Source: Hyphomicrobiales bacterium | GTDB lineage: Bacteria; Pseudomonadota; Alphaproteobacteria; Rhizobiales; Rhizobiaceae | Length of the DNA stretch: 64,000 bases | Assembly: GCA_900468805.1 (NCBI GenBank) | Contig: UEIF01000037.1 | Coordinates: forward strand, 1-64,000 | Reading direction: 5' to 3' | Shown here: positions 8,344 through 17,564 of the stretch, one piece after another | Layout: each line of letters begins with the position of its first letter | Position numbering within the stretch: position 1 is the stretch's first letter | Translations under genes and position numbers: made by a program | Notes under the pieces: generated by a model | The model's database searches: none | What the model was told of the DNA's origin: nothing | Seen by the model: the letters and a program-made list of their open reading frames with translations, nothing else

Positions 8344-9642
8344 TCAATGTATTGCCTGCCGCGTCGGGCCTGGCAGCTGGTCCGCATCGGTCAGCGTGCC
8401 CAAGAAGGCGACGATGTCGTCGATTTCCGATTCCGTCAGTGCGGGTGGATCGCCGGGCTTGCGGCCGAAGGGCGGGTCCTGGTTGAGATTGTCCCAATAG
8501 GCCTGCGGAACGTCATCATATTTGCGGATCGTGCCGTCGGCATTTTTCGGGTACCAGCGGCCGGGATCGCTGTCGCGCGTGGCGTAGAAGGAAACGACAT
8601 CACGCAGCGAATGGAAGTAGCCATTGTGGAAGAAGCTCTTCTTCAGCGCCACATTGCGCAGCGTCGGCGTCCGGAACAGCGCGCAATAGTCCGCCCGATC
8701 CTTGAAGTCGGTACGCTCAGGTCCGCAAAGGCCGAGATCATGATAGTTCGGATTGCTGTTGGCCGGGATCGCCATGTTGCGCGGCACAGCCAGCCCCAGG
8801 AAGCCGAAGTCGGAAAATTGCGGCGGCTCGCCGTCATTGGCAGGCTCGCTCAGATGGCAGCTCGAACAGTTACCCTTGGCCGGATCTTCGAAGAGTTCGC
8901 GGCCATGCAGCTCCTGCGCCGTCAGCGTGCCCTTGCCGGCGAGGAACGCGTCATAGCGGCTGGAATAGGGGTAGAAGTCCGGCCCGCTCTGCTCGAAGGT
9001 GCTGAGCGCCTCGACTGCACCCTGAAAGGCATCCCCGGCATTGCCGAAAATCTCCTGGCCGAAGATCTCCCTGAAATCCTTGGCATAGGCTGCCTTGTTG
9101 AGTGAAGCGACGACCTCAGCTTCATCCTTGTTGCCCATTTCGAAAGGCGACAGCAGCGGGATCTTCGCCTGATCGGAGCCGTGGTCCACGCGCCCGTCCC
9201 AGGTCAGGCCGCCGGTCGGCCCGTTGTCGATGCTCTCGTCGCCTTCGTCCTCGGAATCGTAGAAGTGTTCGGTGAAGGAGGGTGTGGCCTGCAGGTAGCG
9301 CAGCGTCGGCACGGCACGCAGGCCCGGCTGGTCCATATGCGGTCCCCCCATTTCGACCGGCGTTGCGCCAGCCGGAGCGAAGCCATGATGCGGATCGTGG
9401 CAGGAGGCGCAGGCCTGCACGCCGGAGGCGGAAAGCGAGGCATCGAAGAACATTTTGCGGCCGAGCTCCGTCAGCGCTTCGGCGCGCGCATAGGCGTCGG
9501 CTCGCGACATGGGGCCGGGGTGCACGCCCCCGATGACGGCCGCGCTGCTTTGCCGCAGCGGCAGAAGGCTCAAACCGAGCGCAGTGGCGGCCAAACCGAG
9601 CGCCAGACCGGATCGCAAGAGCCAGATAATCTTTGCCGCCAT
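8344..9642 (-). CDS. Periplasmic di-heme cytochrome c peroxidase (MauG/CcpA family)
   Basis: Predicted periplasmic di-heme enzyme that either reduces hydrogen peroxide or carries out MauG-like oxidation. The 432-residue precursor has a signal peptide (about 1-34) and two c-type heme sites, CASCH at 78-82 and CSSCH at 259-263. At about 430 residues with a PRNMAIPANSN segment it resembles the longer MauG-like branch rather than the roughly 340-residue CcpA enzymes. It is divergent from the secreted acid phosphatase with a 213-base shared promoter region, and its 3' end abuts the ohr terminator. Peroxide defence would suit the neighbouring ohr, but co-regulation is not shown. Confidence 0.85.
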   Translation of the reverse strand: MAAKIIWLLRSGLALGLAATALGLSLLPLRQSSAAVIGGVHPGPMSRADAYARAEALTELGRKMFFDASLSASGVQACASCHDPHHGFAPAGATPVEMGGPHMDQPGLRAVPTLRYLQATPSFTEHFYDSEDEGDESIDNGPTGGLTWDGRVDHGSDQAKIPLLSPFEMGNKDEAEVVASLNKAAYAKDFREIFGQEIFGNAGDAFQGAVEALSTFEQSGPDFYPYSSRYDAFLAGKGTLTAQELHGRELFEDPAKGNCSSCHLSEPANDGEPPQFSDFGFLGLAVPRNMAIPANSNPNYHDLGLCGPERTDFKDRADYCALFRTPTLRNVALKKSFFHNGYFHSLRDVVSFYATRDSDPGRWYPKNADGTIRKYDDVPQAYWDNLNQDPPFGRKPGDPPALTESEIDDIVAFLGTLTDADQLPGPTRQAIH

Positions 9643-9855
9643 ATGAGAGATTCCAATGGGTTAACATCGTCTGCCCCCATGATCGAACCTGACTGCAACA
9701 GATTGATGACGCGCGCCTTTCGACCGCAGGTGCGACCTGCCCAATGTCACAAAGTTGATAGACGGCGAGAATAGCGTCTCGCTTGCGCTCGGTCTTTCTA
9801 TTTCCGCCGGGCGCTCCTCTAGCCACGCCCCCTTAGCCATGAGGTATCCCCCGCC

Positions 9856-11400
9856 ATGACCAGACTGAAGTTCCTGCGCAATCTTTCGCTGGCCGGTTCG
9901 GCCCTGCTGCCGCTGGTATCAGCCACGGCCGCCCTTGCCGCACCTGCAGGCATGGACAAGATCGAGAATATCGTTGTCATCTACGCCGAAAACCGCAGTT
10001 TCGATAACCTCTATGGCAGCTTTCCGGGCGCCAATGGCCTCGCCAATGCCAGCGAAAGCCAGGCACGCCAGCTCGACCGCGACGGCGCGCCGCTGGCGGA
10101 GCTGCCGCCTTCCTGGGGCGGCCTGACCGCCAAAGGTGTGACGCCCGCAATCACCGAGGCGCAGTCCGCTCACCTCGCCAATGCCGTCTTCTCGATCGAC
10201 GATCCCAAAGGCTTCGCGCAGGCGACAAATGTCATCACCCGTGACCTCTGGCACCGCTTCTATCAGGAGCAGATGCAGATCGACGGCGGCAAGAACGACA
10301 AGTTCGTCGCCTGGGCCGATTCCGGCAGCCTCGTCATGGGCCACTATGACGGCTCGATCCTGCCCATGTGGCAGGTCGCCAAGAAATACGTCATCGCCGA
10401 TAATTTCTTCCAGGGCGGCTTCGGCGGCTCCTTCTTCAACCACTTCCAGCTGATCTGTGCCTGCGCTCCCTATTATGCAGATGCCGACAAGAGCACGGCC
10501 AAGCCGACCATCGCCAAGGTGGATGCTGACGGCATCTCGCTGATCCCGGCCGACAACGGCCCGAAATCGGCCCTCGACGGCGCTCCGAAATTCGTCTCCG
10601 ACGGCAACCTCACGCCGGATTTCTACGCCGTCAACACCATGCAGCCGCCTTACCAGCCGAGCGCCAACGCCCCTGCCAAGGATGGCGATGCCGCCTACGC
10701 CGATCCCTCGCAGCCGAACACCTTACCACCGCAGCACGAGATCACCATCGGCGACCTGCTATCGCTGAAGGGCATCACCTGGGCCTGGTATGGCGGCGCC
10801 TGGCAGGCAGCCCTCGACGGCAAGAACGCCACGCCTGTGCCGAACTTCCAGTTCCATCATCAGCCGTTCAACTATTTCGCCAATTTCGCGCCGGGCACGC
10901 CCGCCCGCGCCGAGCATCTGAAGGATGGCGGCCTCGGCGGCGAAGCCTTCACGAAGGATATCGACGACGGTAAGCTGCCGGCCGTTTCCTTCTACAAACC
11001 GCAGGGCAACCTCAACGAGCATGGCGGTTATGCCGATGTTTCGAGCGGCGACCAGCACCTCGCGGATCTGGTCTCGCATCTCGAAAAGAGCCCGCAATGG
11101 GGCCACATGCTTGTCATCGTCACCTATGACGAAAACGGCGGCTTCTGGGACCACGTCGCCCCCCCGAAGGCCGATCGCTGGGGGCCGGGCAATCGCATCC
11201 CGGCCTTCATCATCTCGCCCTACGCCAAGGGCGGCATGGTCGATCATACCCAGTACGACACGACCTCGATCCTGCGCCTGATCAGCGCCCGATACGACCT
11301 GCCGGTTCTGCCGGGCCTGCTCGCCCGCGACAAGGCGCTTGCGCTGAACAATGAGCCGCCGATGGGCAACCTGACGGCATCGCTCGACCTGACGCGCTGA
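9856..11400 (+). CDS. Secreted acid phosphatase / phosphoesterase (AcpA, phospholipase-C superfamily)
   Basis: Predicted periplasmic or secreted phosphomonoesterase. A signal peptide ends near AALAAPAG (about 29). The superfamily metal site is visible: ENRSFDN with Glu45-Asn46, the GGSFFNH segment near 193 that contains the putative nucleophilic serine, and the C-terminal TYDENGGFWDHVAPP motif with Asp and His ligands. The 514-residue length fits bacterial AcpA proteins. GAGG lies upstream of the ATG. It is the only + strand gene here and ends at a strong hairpin (11419-11447). Whether it is phosphate-regulated is unknown; no clear Pho box was recognised in the divergent promoter. Confidence 0.82.
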   Translation: MTRLKFLRNLSLAGSALLPLVSATAALAAPAGMDKIENIVVIYAENRSFDNLYGSFPGANGLANASESQARQLDRDGAPLAELPPSWGGLTAKGVTPAITEAQSAHLANAVFSIDDPKGFAQATNVITRDLWHRFYQEQMQIDGGKNDKFVAWADSGSLVMGHYDGSILPMWQVAKKYVIADNFFQGGFGGSFFNHFQLICACAPYYADADKSTAKPTIAKVDADGISLIPADNGPKSALDGAPKFVSDGNLTPDFYAVNTMQPPYQPSANAPAKDGDAAYADPSQPNTLPPQHEITIGDLLSLKGITWAWYGGAWQAALDGKNATPVPNFQFHHQPFNYFANFAPGTPARAEHLKDGGLGGEAFTKDIDDGKLPAVSFYKPQGNLNEHGGYADVSSGDQHLADLVSHLEKSPQWGHMLVIVTYDENGGFWDHVAPPKADRWGPGNRIPAFIISPYAKGGMVDHTQYDTTSILRLISARYDLPVLPGLLARDKALALNNEPPMGNLTASLDLTR

Positions 11401-11418
11401 TCGTCGCGACAACGCTAT

Positions 11419-11447
11419 GTCTTCTCCCCACAGATTGGGGAGAAGAC
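11419..11447. terminator. Hairpin between convergent genes
   Basis: A perfect 11-bp stem (GTCTTCTCCCC with GGGGAGAAGAC) with a 7-base loop sits between the acid phosphatase stop and the aldo/keto reductase stop. A strong T run is lacking. Confidence 0.65.
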
Positions 11448-11463
11448 TTCGACTTCCGGATGT

Positions 11464-12474
11464 TTATCCGTTGAGCGTCCGCATGCCGATTTCGCCGTAG
11501 CGATCTCCGACGGCGCGGGGCAGGGCCCTGGCGATTTCCTCGATATCTCCAGGTGTAAGATCAACGCCAGCCGCTCCAAGATTCTCGTCCAGTCGCGCGC
11601 GGCGGCGGGTGCCGGGAATGGGCACGATATTTTCGCCCTGAACCATCACCCAGGCGAGAGCCAGTTGCGCCGGTGTAGCGCCCTTGCGGCGCGCAATCTC
11701 TTCGAACACGGCGACGAGTTCGAGATTGCGCCTGAAATTGTCACCCATGAACCACGGCGAGGTCCGCCTGTAGTCATCGGGCGCGAGTTCATCGACGGAC
11801 TTGATCGCGCCGGACAGGAAGCCACGTCCGAGCGGCGAATAGGCCACAAGCCCAATCCCGAGTTCACGAAGCGTCTGCAGCACGCCGTCTTCCGGATCGC
11901 GCGACCATGGTGAATATTCGCTTTGAACGGCGGTAATGGGATGTACGGCATGTGCCCGGCGGATTGTGTCAGGGCGGGCTTCCGACAGGCCGATATGTCT
12001 GACCTTGCCGGCTTCGACGAGCTCCTTCATCGCACCTACTGTCTCTTCAATCGGCGTATCGGGATCGACGCGGTGGAGATAGTAGAGATCGATATGGTCG
12101 ACGCCGAGCCGCCGTAGAGACCCTTCGCAGGATGCTTTTGCATATTCGGGCCGTCCGTTAGCCGTCTGGGCGCTGACGCCTGGTATCGCTCCAGCTGCGC
12201 GCACGATGCCGAACTTGGTTGCCAGCACCACCTGGTCGCGCCGGTCCTTGATCGCCTCCCCCACGAGTTCCTCGTTGGTGTGCGGGCCATAGCTATCGGC
12301 CGTATCGAGCAGGGTTACGCCACGATCAAGCGCATGGTGGATCGTGGCGATCGCCTCGCCCCTGTCGGCGGCGGTCGCGCCATAGGCCCAGTTCATGCCC
12401 ATGCAGCCGAGGCCAATCGATCCGACCTCAAGTCCTTGCCCGAGCCGGCGTGTCTGCAATGTTCCGTTTGTCAT
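11464..12474 (-). CDS. Aldo/keto reductase
   Basis: NADPH-dependent cytosolic oxidoreductase of 336 residues that reduces aldehydes or ketones; the substrate is unknown. The catalytic tetrad can be read: Asp and Tyr in LLDTADSYGPHTNEE, Lys in VVLATKFG and His in LYYLHRVDPDTP. The C-terminal cofactor segment PIPGTRRRARLDENLGA is also typical. The first 47 coding bases overlap the 3' end of the upstream MerR gene in another frame, so the two form one transcription unit. The MerR gene probably controls it. Confidence 0.9.
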   Translation of the reverse strand: MTNGTLQTRRLGQGLEVGSIGLGCMGMNWAYGATAADRGEAIATIHHALDRGVTLLDTADSYGPHTNEELVGEAIKDRRDQVVLATKFGIVRAAGAIPGVSAQTANGRPEYAKASCEGSLRRLGVDHIDLYYLHRVDPDTPIEETVGAMKELVEAGKVRHIGLSEARPDTIRRAHAVHPITAVQSEYSPWSRDPEDGVLQTLRELGIGLVAYSPLGRGFLSGAIKSVDELAPDDYRRTSPWFMGDNFRRNLELVAVFEEIARRKGATPAQLALAWVMVQGENIVPIPGTRRRARLDENLGAAGVDLTPGDIEEIARALPRAVGDRYGEIGMRTLNG

Positions 12475-12835
12475 CTCTCATCCTTTCTTCCGCCTCTTCA
12501 TAGGAGGCGATTTTGCCGTCGAGGACGCGAAGGCAGGTTTCGAGATCGGCCACATGGGCCCGGACACGCTCACGATGCTCCCTAAGCATCTCGCGACGCT
12601 CGCTGAACGTTGCTTTCCCGCGACCGGCAAGCTTTGCATAAAGCAGCATGTCGCGGATCGGCATTCCGGTCGTCTTCAGACGGCCGAGAAACTCGATCCA
12701 GGAAAGGATTGAAGCGTCGTAGTCGCGTTGTCCGGATCTGTCGCGGTCGGCATAGGGGAGCAGGCCGATACGCTCGTAGTAACGTAGCGTATGAGCCGAC
12801 AGACCGCAGCGTTTTGCGAGGTCACTGATCTTCAT
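12428..12835 (-). CDS. MerR-family transcriptional regulator
   Basis: Regulator of 135 residues with the MerR N-terminal helix-turn-helix (ISDLAKRCGLSAHTLRYYER) and a C-terminal coiled-coil dimer helix (about 80-120). No cysteine pair typical of metal or SoxR redox sensors is seen at the C-terminus, so it belongs to the one-component MerR type often found before aldo/keto reductases. The gene overlaps the reductase start by 47 bases. Its own promoter at 12875-12896 has the elongated spacer dyad expected for MerR activation. Confidence 0.88.
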   Translation of the reverse strand: MKISDLAKRCGLSAHTLRYYERIGLLPYADRDRSGQRDYDASILSWIEFLGRLKTTGMPIRDMLLYAKLAGRGKATFSERREMLREHRERVRAHVADLETCLRVLDGKIASYEEAEERMRDDKRNIADTPARART

Positions 12836-12874
12836 GAGACACCTGTTCTCGTCACGACGCCAAGGAAGCTACGG

Positions 12875-12896
12875 CTTCGAGCGCACTCTAAGTCAA
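12875..12896 (-). promoter_or_regulatory. MerR-type promoter/operator
   Basis: On the minus strand a -35 element TTGACTT (12896-12890) is followed directly by the imperfect dyad CTTAGAGTGCGCTCGAAG (12892-12875). This is the arrangement of MerR-family promoters, where the regulator binds between -35 and -10. It precedes the merR-type gene by about 40 bases. Confidence 0.65.
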
Positions 12897-12946
12897 GAGG
12901 CTTTTTGCAGCTGATTTACAGCCGTCTTATCCCGAGCTTTGTAAGA

Positions 12947-13393
12947 TCACGCGAGAAACTGCAGGTCTCGCCTCAGTCCATCCGCATCGCCATTTGGCAG
13001 CTTCGCTTCCAGTGTCGCATGCGTGTTCTCCCATATCGGCAGCGCCTTCTGCAGCGCCGCCCGCCCTTCATCCGTCAGGCAGAGGAGGCGACCGCGCCGG
13101 TCTCTCGGGTTCGGCACCACATTGACAAAACCCTTGCGCTGCAGCGGCTTCAACGCCGCCGTCAGCGTCGTCTGGTCCATGGCGAGCAGGCTTGCGACCG
13201 GCCCCATCGGCGGCGGCTCCGGCCGGTTGAGGGACATCAGCAGGGAGAATTGGCCGTTGGTCAGGCCGACAGGCCGCAGCGCATCATCGAACAGCCTGGC
13301 AAGCGCACGTGCGGCGCGCTGCACATGCAGGCACAGGCACGTATCCCGCACCAGAAGCGTCGTGGAAAAAGGAATCGCGATCGGGTTTGACAT
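12947..13393 (-). CDS. MarR-family transcriptional regulator
   Basis: Winged-helix regulator of 148 residues. Seen are the dimerisation helices (HVQRAARALARLFDDALR), LTNGQFSLLMSLN, the recognition helix MDQTTLTAALKPLQRKG and the wing NPRDRRGRLLCLT. A CLCLH segment near the N-terminus offers two cysteines that could be redox-active. It is divergent from the DUF899 gene, with a perfect 12-bp palindrome in between. It most likely represses itself and the DUF899-DUF1579-VOC genes. Confidence 0.88.
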   Translation of the reverse strand: MSNPIAIPFSTTLLVRDTCLCLHVQRAARALARLFDDALRPVGLTNGQFSLLMSLNRPEPPPMGPVASLLAMDQTTLTAALKPLQRKGFVNVVPNPRDRRGRLLCLTDEGRAALQKALPIWENTHATLEAKLPNGDADGLRRDLQFLA

Positions 13394-13404
13394 GATCTAT
13401 TTCT

Positions 13405-13416
13405 ATTGATATCAAT
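13405..13416. promoter_or_regulatory. MarR operator candidate
   Basis: ATTGATATCAAT is a perfect 12-bp palindrome located 11 bases upstream of the MarR ATG and between the divergent genes. Palindromes of the TTGATATCAA type are typical of MarR-family sites. Binding is inferred. Confidence 0.65.
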
Positions 13417-13483
13417 CTATTTAGTCAAGAAGAGGAGACTATCTGCCGGAAAATGCCGGCAGCGCCGGAGGAGGGCGCAGATC

Positions 13484-14227
13484 ATGTTGAACAAGTTGAC
13501 TCAAAATCCCGTCGTTTCCCGCGAGGAATGGCTTGAAGCTCGCCGAGCTTTGCTCTTGAGAGAGAAAGAGGCGACCCATCTGAGAGACAAGGTGAATGCC
13601 GAACGCATGGCTTTGCCCTGGGTGAAGGTCGACAAGGACTATACGTTCGACACGCTGCAGGGGCCGAAATCGCTCGCCGACCTTTTCGATGGCCGCAGCC
13701 AGCTGATGGTCTACCACTTCATGTTCGGCCCCGAATGGGAGGCCGGTTGCCCCGGCTGCTCATTCCTCGGCGATCATCTCGATGGCACACTGCCCCACCT
13801 CAACCATCACGACGTGACACTCGTTTCCGTAGCCCGCGCGCCGCTCGCCAAGATCGAGGCCTATAAGAAGCGCATGGGCTGGAATTTCCCCTGGATTTCG
13901 TCCTTCGGCAGCGATTTCAACTTCGATTATCACGTATCTTTCACGCCCGAGGATCTTGCCAAAGACAAGGTCTTTTATAATTTCTCTCCGATAGCACCCG
14001 CTGACGCCAATGATGAACTGCCCGGACTTTCGGCATTCTACAAAAACGAGAAGGGCGAAGTGTTCCATACCTATTCGAGCTATGCCCGAGGCGCGGAGGA
14101 AATCCTTGGAACATTGATGATCCTGGATCATGCCCCCAAGGGTCGCAACGAAGATTCGACCATGGATTTCGTGAAGCGTCACGACGAATATGAGGAAGCC
14201 CCCCAAGCCTCATCCTGCTGTCACTAG
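13484..14227 (+). CDS. DUF899 thioredoxin-like protein
   Basis: Protein of 247 residues in the DUF899 family, distantly thioredoxin-fold-like, with no established reaction. Visible marks are the N-terminal EEWLEARRALL, LPWVKVDKDYTF, the cysteine pair in GCPGCSFLGDHL (a CxxC-like site) and GWNFPWISSFGSDFNFDYHVSF. It ends with CCH. The frame extends upstream to 13406, but the ATG at 13484 has a GGAGGAG site and gives the family's usual N-terminus. It heads a + strand group with the DUF1579 and VOC genes and is divergent from the MarR gene. A role in detoxification is plausible but unproven. Confidence 0.85.
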   Translation: MLNKLTQNPVVSREEWLEARRALLLREKEATHLRDKVNAERMALPWVKVDKDYTFDTLQGPKSLADLFDGRSQLMVYHFMFGPEWEAGCPGCSFLGDHLDGTLPHLNHHDVTLVSVARAPLAKIEAYKKRMGWNFPWISSFGSDFNFDYHVSFTPEDLAKDKVFYNFSPIAPADANDELPGLSAFYKNEKGEVFHTYSSYARGAEEILGTLMILDHAPKGRNEDSTMDFVKRHDEYEEAPQASSCCH

Positions 14228-14260
14228 ACCCAGCCAACCATCATCCGGAGGAGAAGGACG

Positions 14261-14725
14261 ATGAAGACTGCAGAAGTGCTGAAGGAGCATGCTTTCCTGG
14301 AGAGAATGGTGGGGGATTGGACCGTCGCTGCTTCAGACATGACTGGAGATAAGCCTTGGGACGAGACCGTGCGCTCCCTGCAGGGTATCTGGTTCATTGC
14401 CGAAGGGGCCGGTGAAATGAGCGACGGCAAGCAGGCAACAACGATCCTTACCCTCGGCTACGACTCGAGTAAAAGCAAATATGTCGGCAGCTGGATCGGC
14501 TCGATGATGGACTACATGTGGACCTATGAGGGCGAGATCGAGCCCCCGGGTAACGTTCTGTCGCTCTACACCAGGGGCCTGGCTTTCGAAGGCGATGGCC
14601 TTGCCGACTATCGCGAGCAGATCGCCTTTCTCGACGACAACGTCAGAACCTTCACATCGAGCGTCAAGGAAGCTGACGGCACCTGGAAGCAGTTCATGGA
14701 AGTCAAATATACCCGCAAGGGCTGA
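14261..14725 (+). CDS. DUF1579 family protein
   Basis: Soluble protein of 154 residues recognised by the DUF1579 pattern: HAFLERMVGDWTVAAS near the N-terminus, TILTLGYDSSKSKYVGSWIGS and a C-terminal VKYTRK. The fold is likely a lipocalin-like barrel; the function is unknown. It follows the DUF899 gene by 33 bases with a strong GGAGGAG site and so is probably in the same operon. Confidence 0.82.
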   Translation: MKTAEVLKEHAFLERMVGDWTVAASDMTGDKPWDETVRSLQGIWFIAEGAGEMSDGKQATTILTLGYDSSKSKYVGSWIGSMMDYMWTYEGEIEPPGNVLSLYTRGLAFEGDGLADYREQIAFLDDNVRTFTSSVKEADGTWKQFMEVKYTRKG

Positions 14726-14753
14726 AATCGCCGGGGCACATCAAGGCCAATTC

Positions 14754-14806
14754 CAGCAAGAGTGCGAGAGCGGTTTTGCGTCCGGAATTGCTTGAAAACA
14801 AGAGAC
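14754..14806. repeat. Partial rhizobial mosaic intergenic repeat
   Basis: The segment contains GAGCGGTTTTGCG followed by TTGAAAACAAGAG, matching the left half of the longer elements at 26225-26324 and 51852-51948. The right half is absent. It lies between the DUF1579 and VOC genes. Confidence 0.45.
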
Positions 14807-14836
14807 AGAACTCAAGCGTGGACCGAGGAGGACACG

Positions 14837-15613
14837 ATGTCCAATACGCATGGCAAGTTCATATGGTGCGAACTGATGACGCCGGATCCGGATGCGGCGG
14901 CGAAATTCTACGGCTCGGTCGTCGGCTGGACGTCGGGTAAAATGCCGGCGGCAGACCAGCCGGAATACACCATCTTCGAAGCAAACGGCGTCAGGGTCGC
15001 CGGCATGATGCCCTTTCCGGCAGAGCTGGAAGGGCAGGGCATTCCGCCGAACTGGACCGGTTACGTCGCCGTCGACAATACTGATCAATCGGCACGCGAC
15101 TTCTCGGCAAACGGCGGTACCGTCCGCCGCCAGCCGGCGGATATTCCAGGCATAGGCCGCTTTGCCGTCGTAGCCGATCCTGATGGAGCAGTGCTCTGCA
15201 TCATGACGCCGCTGCCGATGGAAAATCCGCCGCCGGAACTGCCTTACGACACGCCCGGCCATGTCGGCTGGCGCGAGCTCTACGCCAATGACGGCGCCAA
15301 GGCCTTCGACTTCTATTCCAAGCGCTTCGGCTGGACGAAGGATCAGGACTTCGACATGGGGCCGATGGGCATCTACCACATTTTTGCCGCGCAAGGAAAA
15401 CAGACCGGCGGCATGATGACCCGTCCGCCGGAAGTCGGCATGGCCTTCTGGTCCTACTACTTCACCGTGCCGGCCCTTGATGCTGCCATCGAGCGCGTTA
15501 ACGCCGGCGGCGGCAAGGTCGTCAACGGTCCCATGGAAGTTCCCGGCGGCTGGGTCTGTCAGGGGATGGATCCGCAGGGGGCGTTTTTCTGCCTGTCGGC
15601 GGCGAAGCGTTAA
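14837..15613 (+). CDS. VOC-family protein (two glyoxalase-like domains)
   Basis: Protein of 258 residues with two vicinal-oxygen-chelate modules: the first opens with FIWCELMTPDPDAAAKFY and the second with VGWRELYANDGAKAFDFY near 130. Such proteins bind a metal and act in glyoxal detoxification, dioxygenation or drug resistance; the reaction here is unknown. The frame opens at 14762, but the ATG at 14837 is preceded by GAGGAGGA and gives the domain at once. It is the last gene of the MarR-associated cluster, separated from DUF1579 by a 111-base gap with a partial repeat. Confidence 0.87.
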   Translation: MSNTHGKFIWCELMTPDPDAAAKFYGSVVGWTSGKMPAADQPEYTIFEANGVRVAGMMPFPAELEGQGIPPNWTGYVAVDNTDQSARDFSANGGTVRRQPADIPGIGRFAVVADPDGAVLCIMTPLPMENPPPELPYDTPGHVGWRELYANDGAKAFDFYSKRFGWTKDQDFDMGPMGIYHIFAAQGKQTGGMMTRPPEVGMAFWSYYFTVPALDAAIERVNAGGGKVVNGPMEVPGGWVCQGMDPQGAFFCLSAAKR

Positions 15614-15665
15614 GGTTCATTGAAAAGGGGTCGCGAGCAATCTCGCTTGCGCCCCCCTATCCAAC

Positions 15666-17183
15666 TCATCCAACACTCGCAAAGAACCCTTCCGGGCTTT
15701 CCACTTCCACCAGTTTCTTCCGCTCGATCAGCCAGAAGCGGTTGCCCACCGCCCGCACAAAGCTACGATCGTGAGAGACGAGCAGGCAGCTCGCCTCCTG
15801 CGCCATCAACTCGCCTTCCAGCGCTTCCTGCCCCTCGATGTCGAGGTGGTTGGTGGGTTCGTCCAGCAGGTAGAAATTCGGCTGCGTCAGCCGCAGCACC
15901 AGCATGCCGAGCCGTGCCTTCTGCCCGCCGGAGAGCAGCTTGACCGGTTTGCCCTGCATCTCGATCGTCATGCCGGCACCGGCAAGCAGCGAGCGCGCCC
16001 GTTGGTCGCCGACATCGAAGCGGCGGATGATCGTCTGCAGCGGCGTATCCGCATCGCTGAGATCGGCAAGCAGCTGGTCGCCATAACCGAGCACAAGCGA
16101 GGGCGTCGCCTTGATGCCCGCCTTTGCCGTTTCCGGCTCGGCGATCGCAGCCCGCAGCATCGAGACCAGCCGCGACTTGCCGGCGCCGTTGAGGCCCAGC
16201 AGCACGATGCGGTCGCCTTGGCAGATGAACTGCTTTCCCGTGCGAAAGAGTAGCGTGCCGTCAGGCGTGGTGACCTCGGCGTCTTCGAGTGTGACAAGAA
16301 CCTTGGCATGCGTGCCGCGATTGGCGAGGCGGATTGCGCCTGCCGAACGTTCGAGATGGGCAGGTTTGGTGGCTTCCTCCAGCTTCTCTGCACGCTGCTT
16401 CAACTGCTTCGTCTTCACGACCAGCAGATCGCTGCCGGAATTGATGCCGATATTGTTGAGCTTCGCCGCCTGTTTGCGAAGCTGCTCGACCGTCTTCATG
16501 TCCTTTTCGTATCGCCGCGCATCGGAAGCATCCGCCTCGTCGAGCGCGGCGCGCGCCCGGCTGTAGGGCAGGGAGAAGACAGGCGATTGTTCCGGCCGCA
16601 GGAAGAGCGTCCGGTTGGTGGTCGCGTCGAGAAAGGCACGGTCGTGGCTGCAGATGATAACGGGCGTGTCACGCGGCAATGCGTTCAGCCAGCCTTCCAG
16701 CCGCGCGATCTTTTCAAGATCGAGATGATTGGTCGGCTCGTCGAGCAGCAGCACGTCCGGCTCGTTCACCCATGTGCGGGCGATCAGCGCCAGCCGCTGC
16801 CATCCGCCGCTGAGCTGCCGGAGCGGTCGCTCGCGCAATTCCTCCGGCACTTCGAGCGATTCCAGCACGACGTCGGCGCGCCAGCTCTCGCTTTCGGCCT
16901 GCTCAGGCGGAAGGGCCAGAAGCACAGCGTCACGGAAAGTGGCGTCGAGAAGGGCCGGCGACACATTCTGCTCCACATGGCCGATGGTCAGCCCGCGCGC
17001 CTTGGTGATCTCGCCTTCGGTCGGCTCCAGCGTCGCGGTCATGAGCCGCAACAGCGTGGATTTGCCCCGTCCGTTCGCGGCCACGAGGCCAATCCGGTCG
17101 CCGGCATTGACGACGAGATTGAGTTTCGAAAACAGCGGCGCCGACAGCACAATACCGAGATTGCGGATATTGATGAGGGTCAT
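15666..17183 (-). CDS. ABC-F family ATPase
   Basis: Soluble protein with two fused ATP-binding cassettes and no membrane domain (505 residues), the ABC-F type that acts on ribosomes in translation or antibiotic protection. First cassette: Walker A ANGRGKST (36-43), signature LSGGW, Walker B LLLDEPTNHLD. Second: Walker A LNGAGKSR, signature LSGGQ, Walker B YLLDEPTNHLD. Between them lies the charged linker (about 225-275) with several lysines. It most resembles the general Uup/YheS-like group rather than a named resistance factor. Convergent with the VOC gene. Confidence 0.9.
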   Translation of the reverse strand: MTLINIRNLGIVLSAPLFSKLNLVVNAGDRIGLVAANGRGKSTLLRLMTATLEPTEGEITKARGLTIGHVEQNVSPALLDATFRDAVLLALPPEQAESESWRADVVLESLEVPEELRERPLRQLSGGWQRLALIARTWVNEPDVLLLDEPTNHLDLEKIARLEGWLNALPRDTPVIICSHDRAFLDATTNRTLFLRPEQSPVFSLPYSRARAALDEADASDARRYEKDMKTVEQLRKQAAKLNNIGINSGSDLLVVKTKQLKQRAEKLEEATKPAHLERSAGAIRLANRGTHAKVLVTLEDAEVTTPDGTLLFRTGKQFICQGDRIVLLGLNGAGKSRLVSMLRAAIAEPETAKAGIKATPSLVLGYGDQLLADLSDADTPLQTIIRRFDVGDQRARSLLAGAGMTIEMQGKPVKLLSGGQKARLGMLVLRLTQPNFYLLDEPTNHLDIEGQEALEGELMAQEASCLLVSHDRSFVRAVGNRFWLIERKKLVEVESPEGFFASVG

Positions 17184-17361
17184 GATCGTATCCTGGTCTT
17201 GCCAATCGATCGCACCTATCCGGGGCTTCAGCCATCAACGGATAAGCGCGTTTTGCTTGGCGGATTATGAAATGCTTGCAGCTCGAACGGCGGGCATTGA
17301 GGTGCAGCAGTGCCACAAGGGGCGGACCAGGAAGAGATTTGCGAGAAACGGTCTCTGGTCA

Positions 17362-17385
17362 GCCCTGCAAACGCATCTGCAGGGC
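17362..17385. other. Hairpin in the 381-base gap between ABC-F and acetyltransferase genes
   Basis: GCCCTGCA (17362-17369) and TGCAGGGC (17378-17385) form a perfect 8-bp stem with an 8-base loop. The gap 17184-17564 otherwise shows no convincing gene; the divergent promoters must lie here. Confidence 0.35.
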
Positions 17386-17564
17386 GTTGACTGGGCCACG
17401 CTGGCGATGATGCCGGAAATACATACTCACGCGCAGCCCTCCTTCTTTCTCGCTTGCAAGACGGAAATATCATTGCTCGCGGCTGGAAACAAGGGATCAT
17501 GATAGCAGTAAAGACGCTCAGATGGTATGAAAGGTCATCATCATCCGGGATCGGGGAACGCGGG

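Noticed and set aside
9643..9855. Pho box in the divergent promoter of the acid phosphatase and di-heme peroxidase
   Set aside because: No pair of direct CTGTCAT-like repeats with correct spacing was found.
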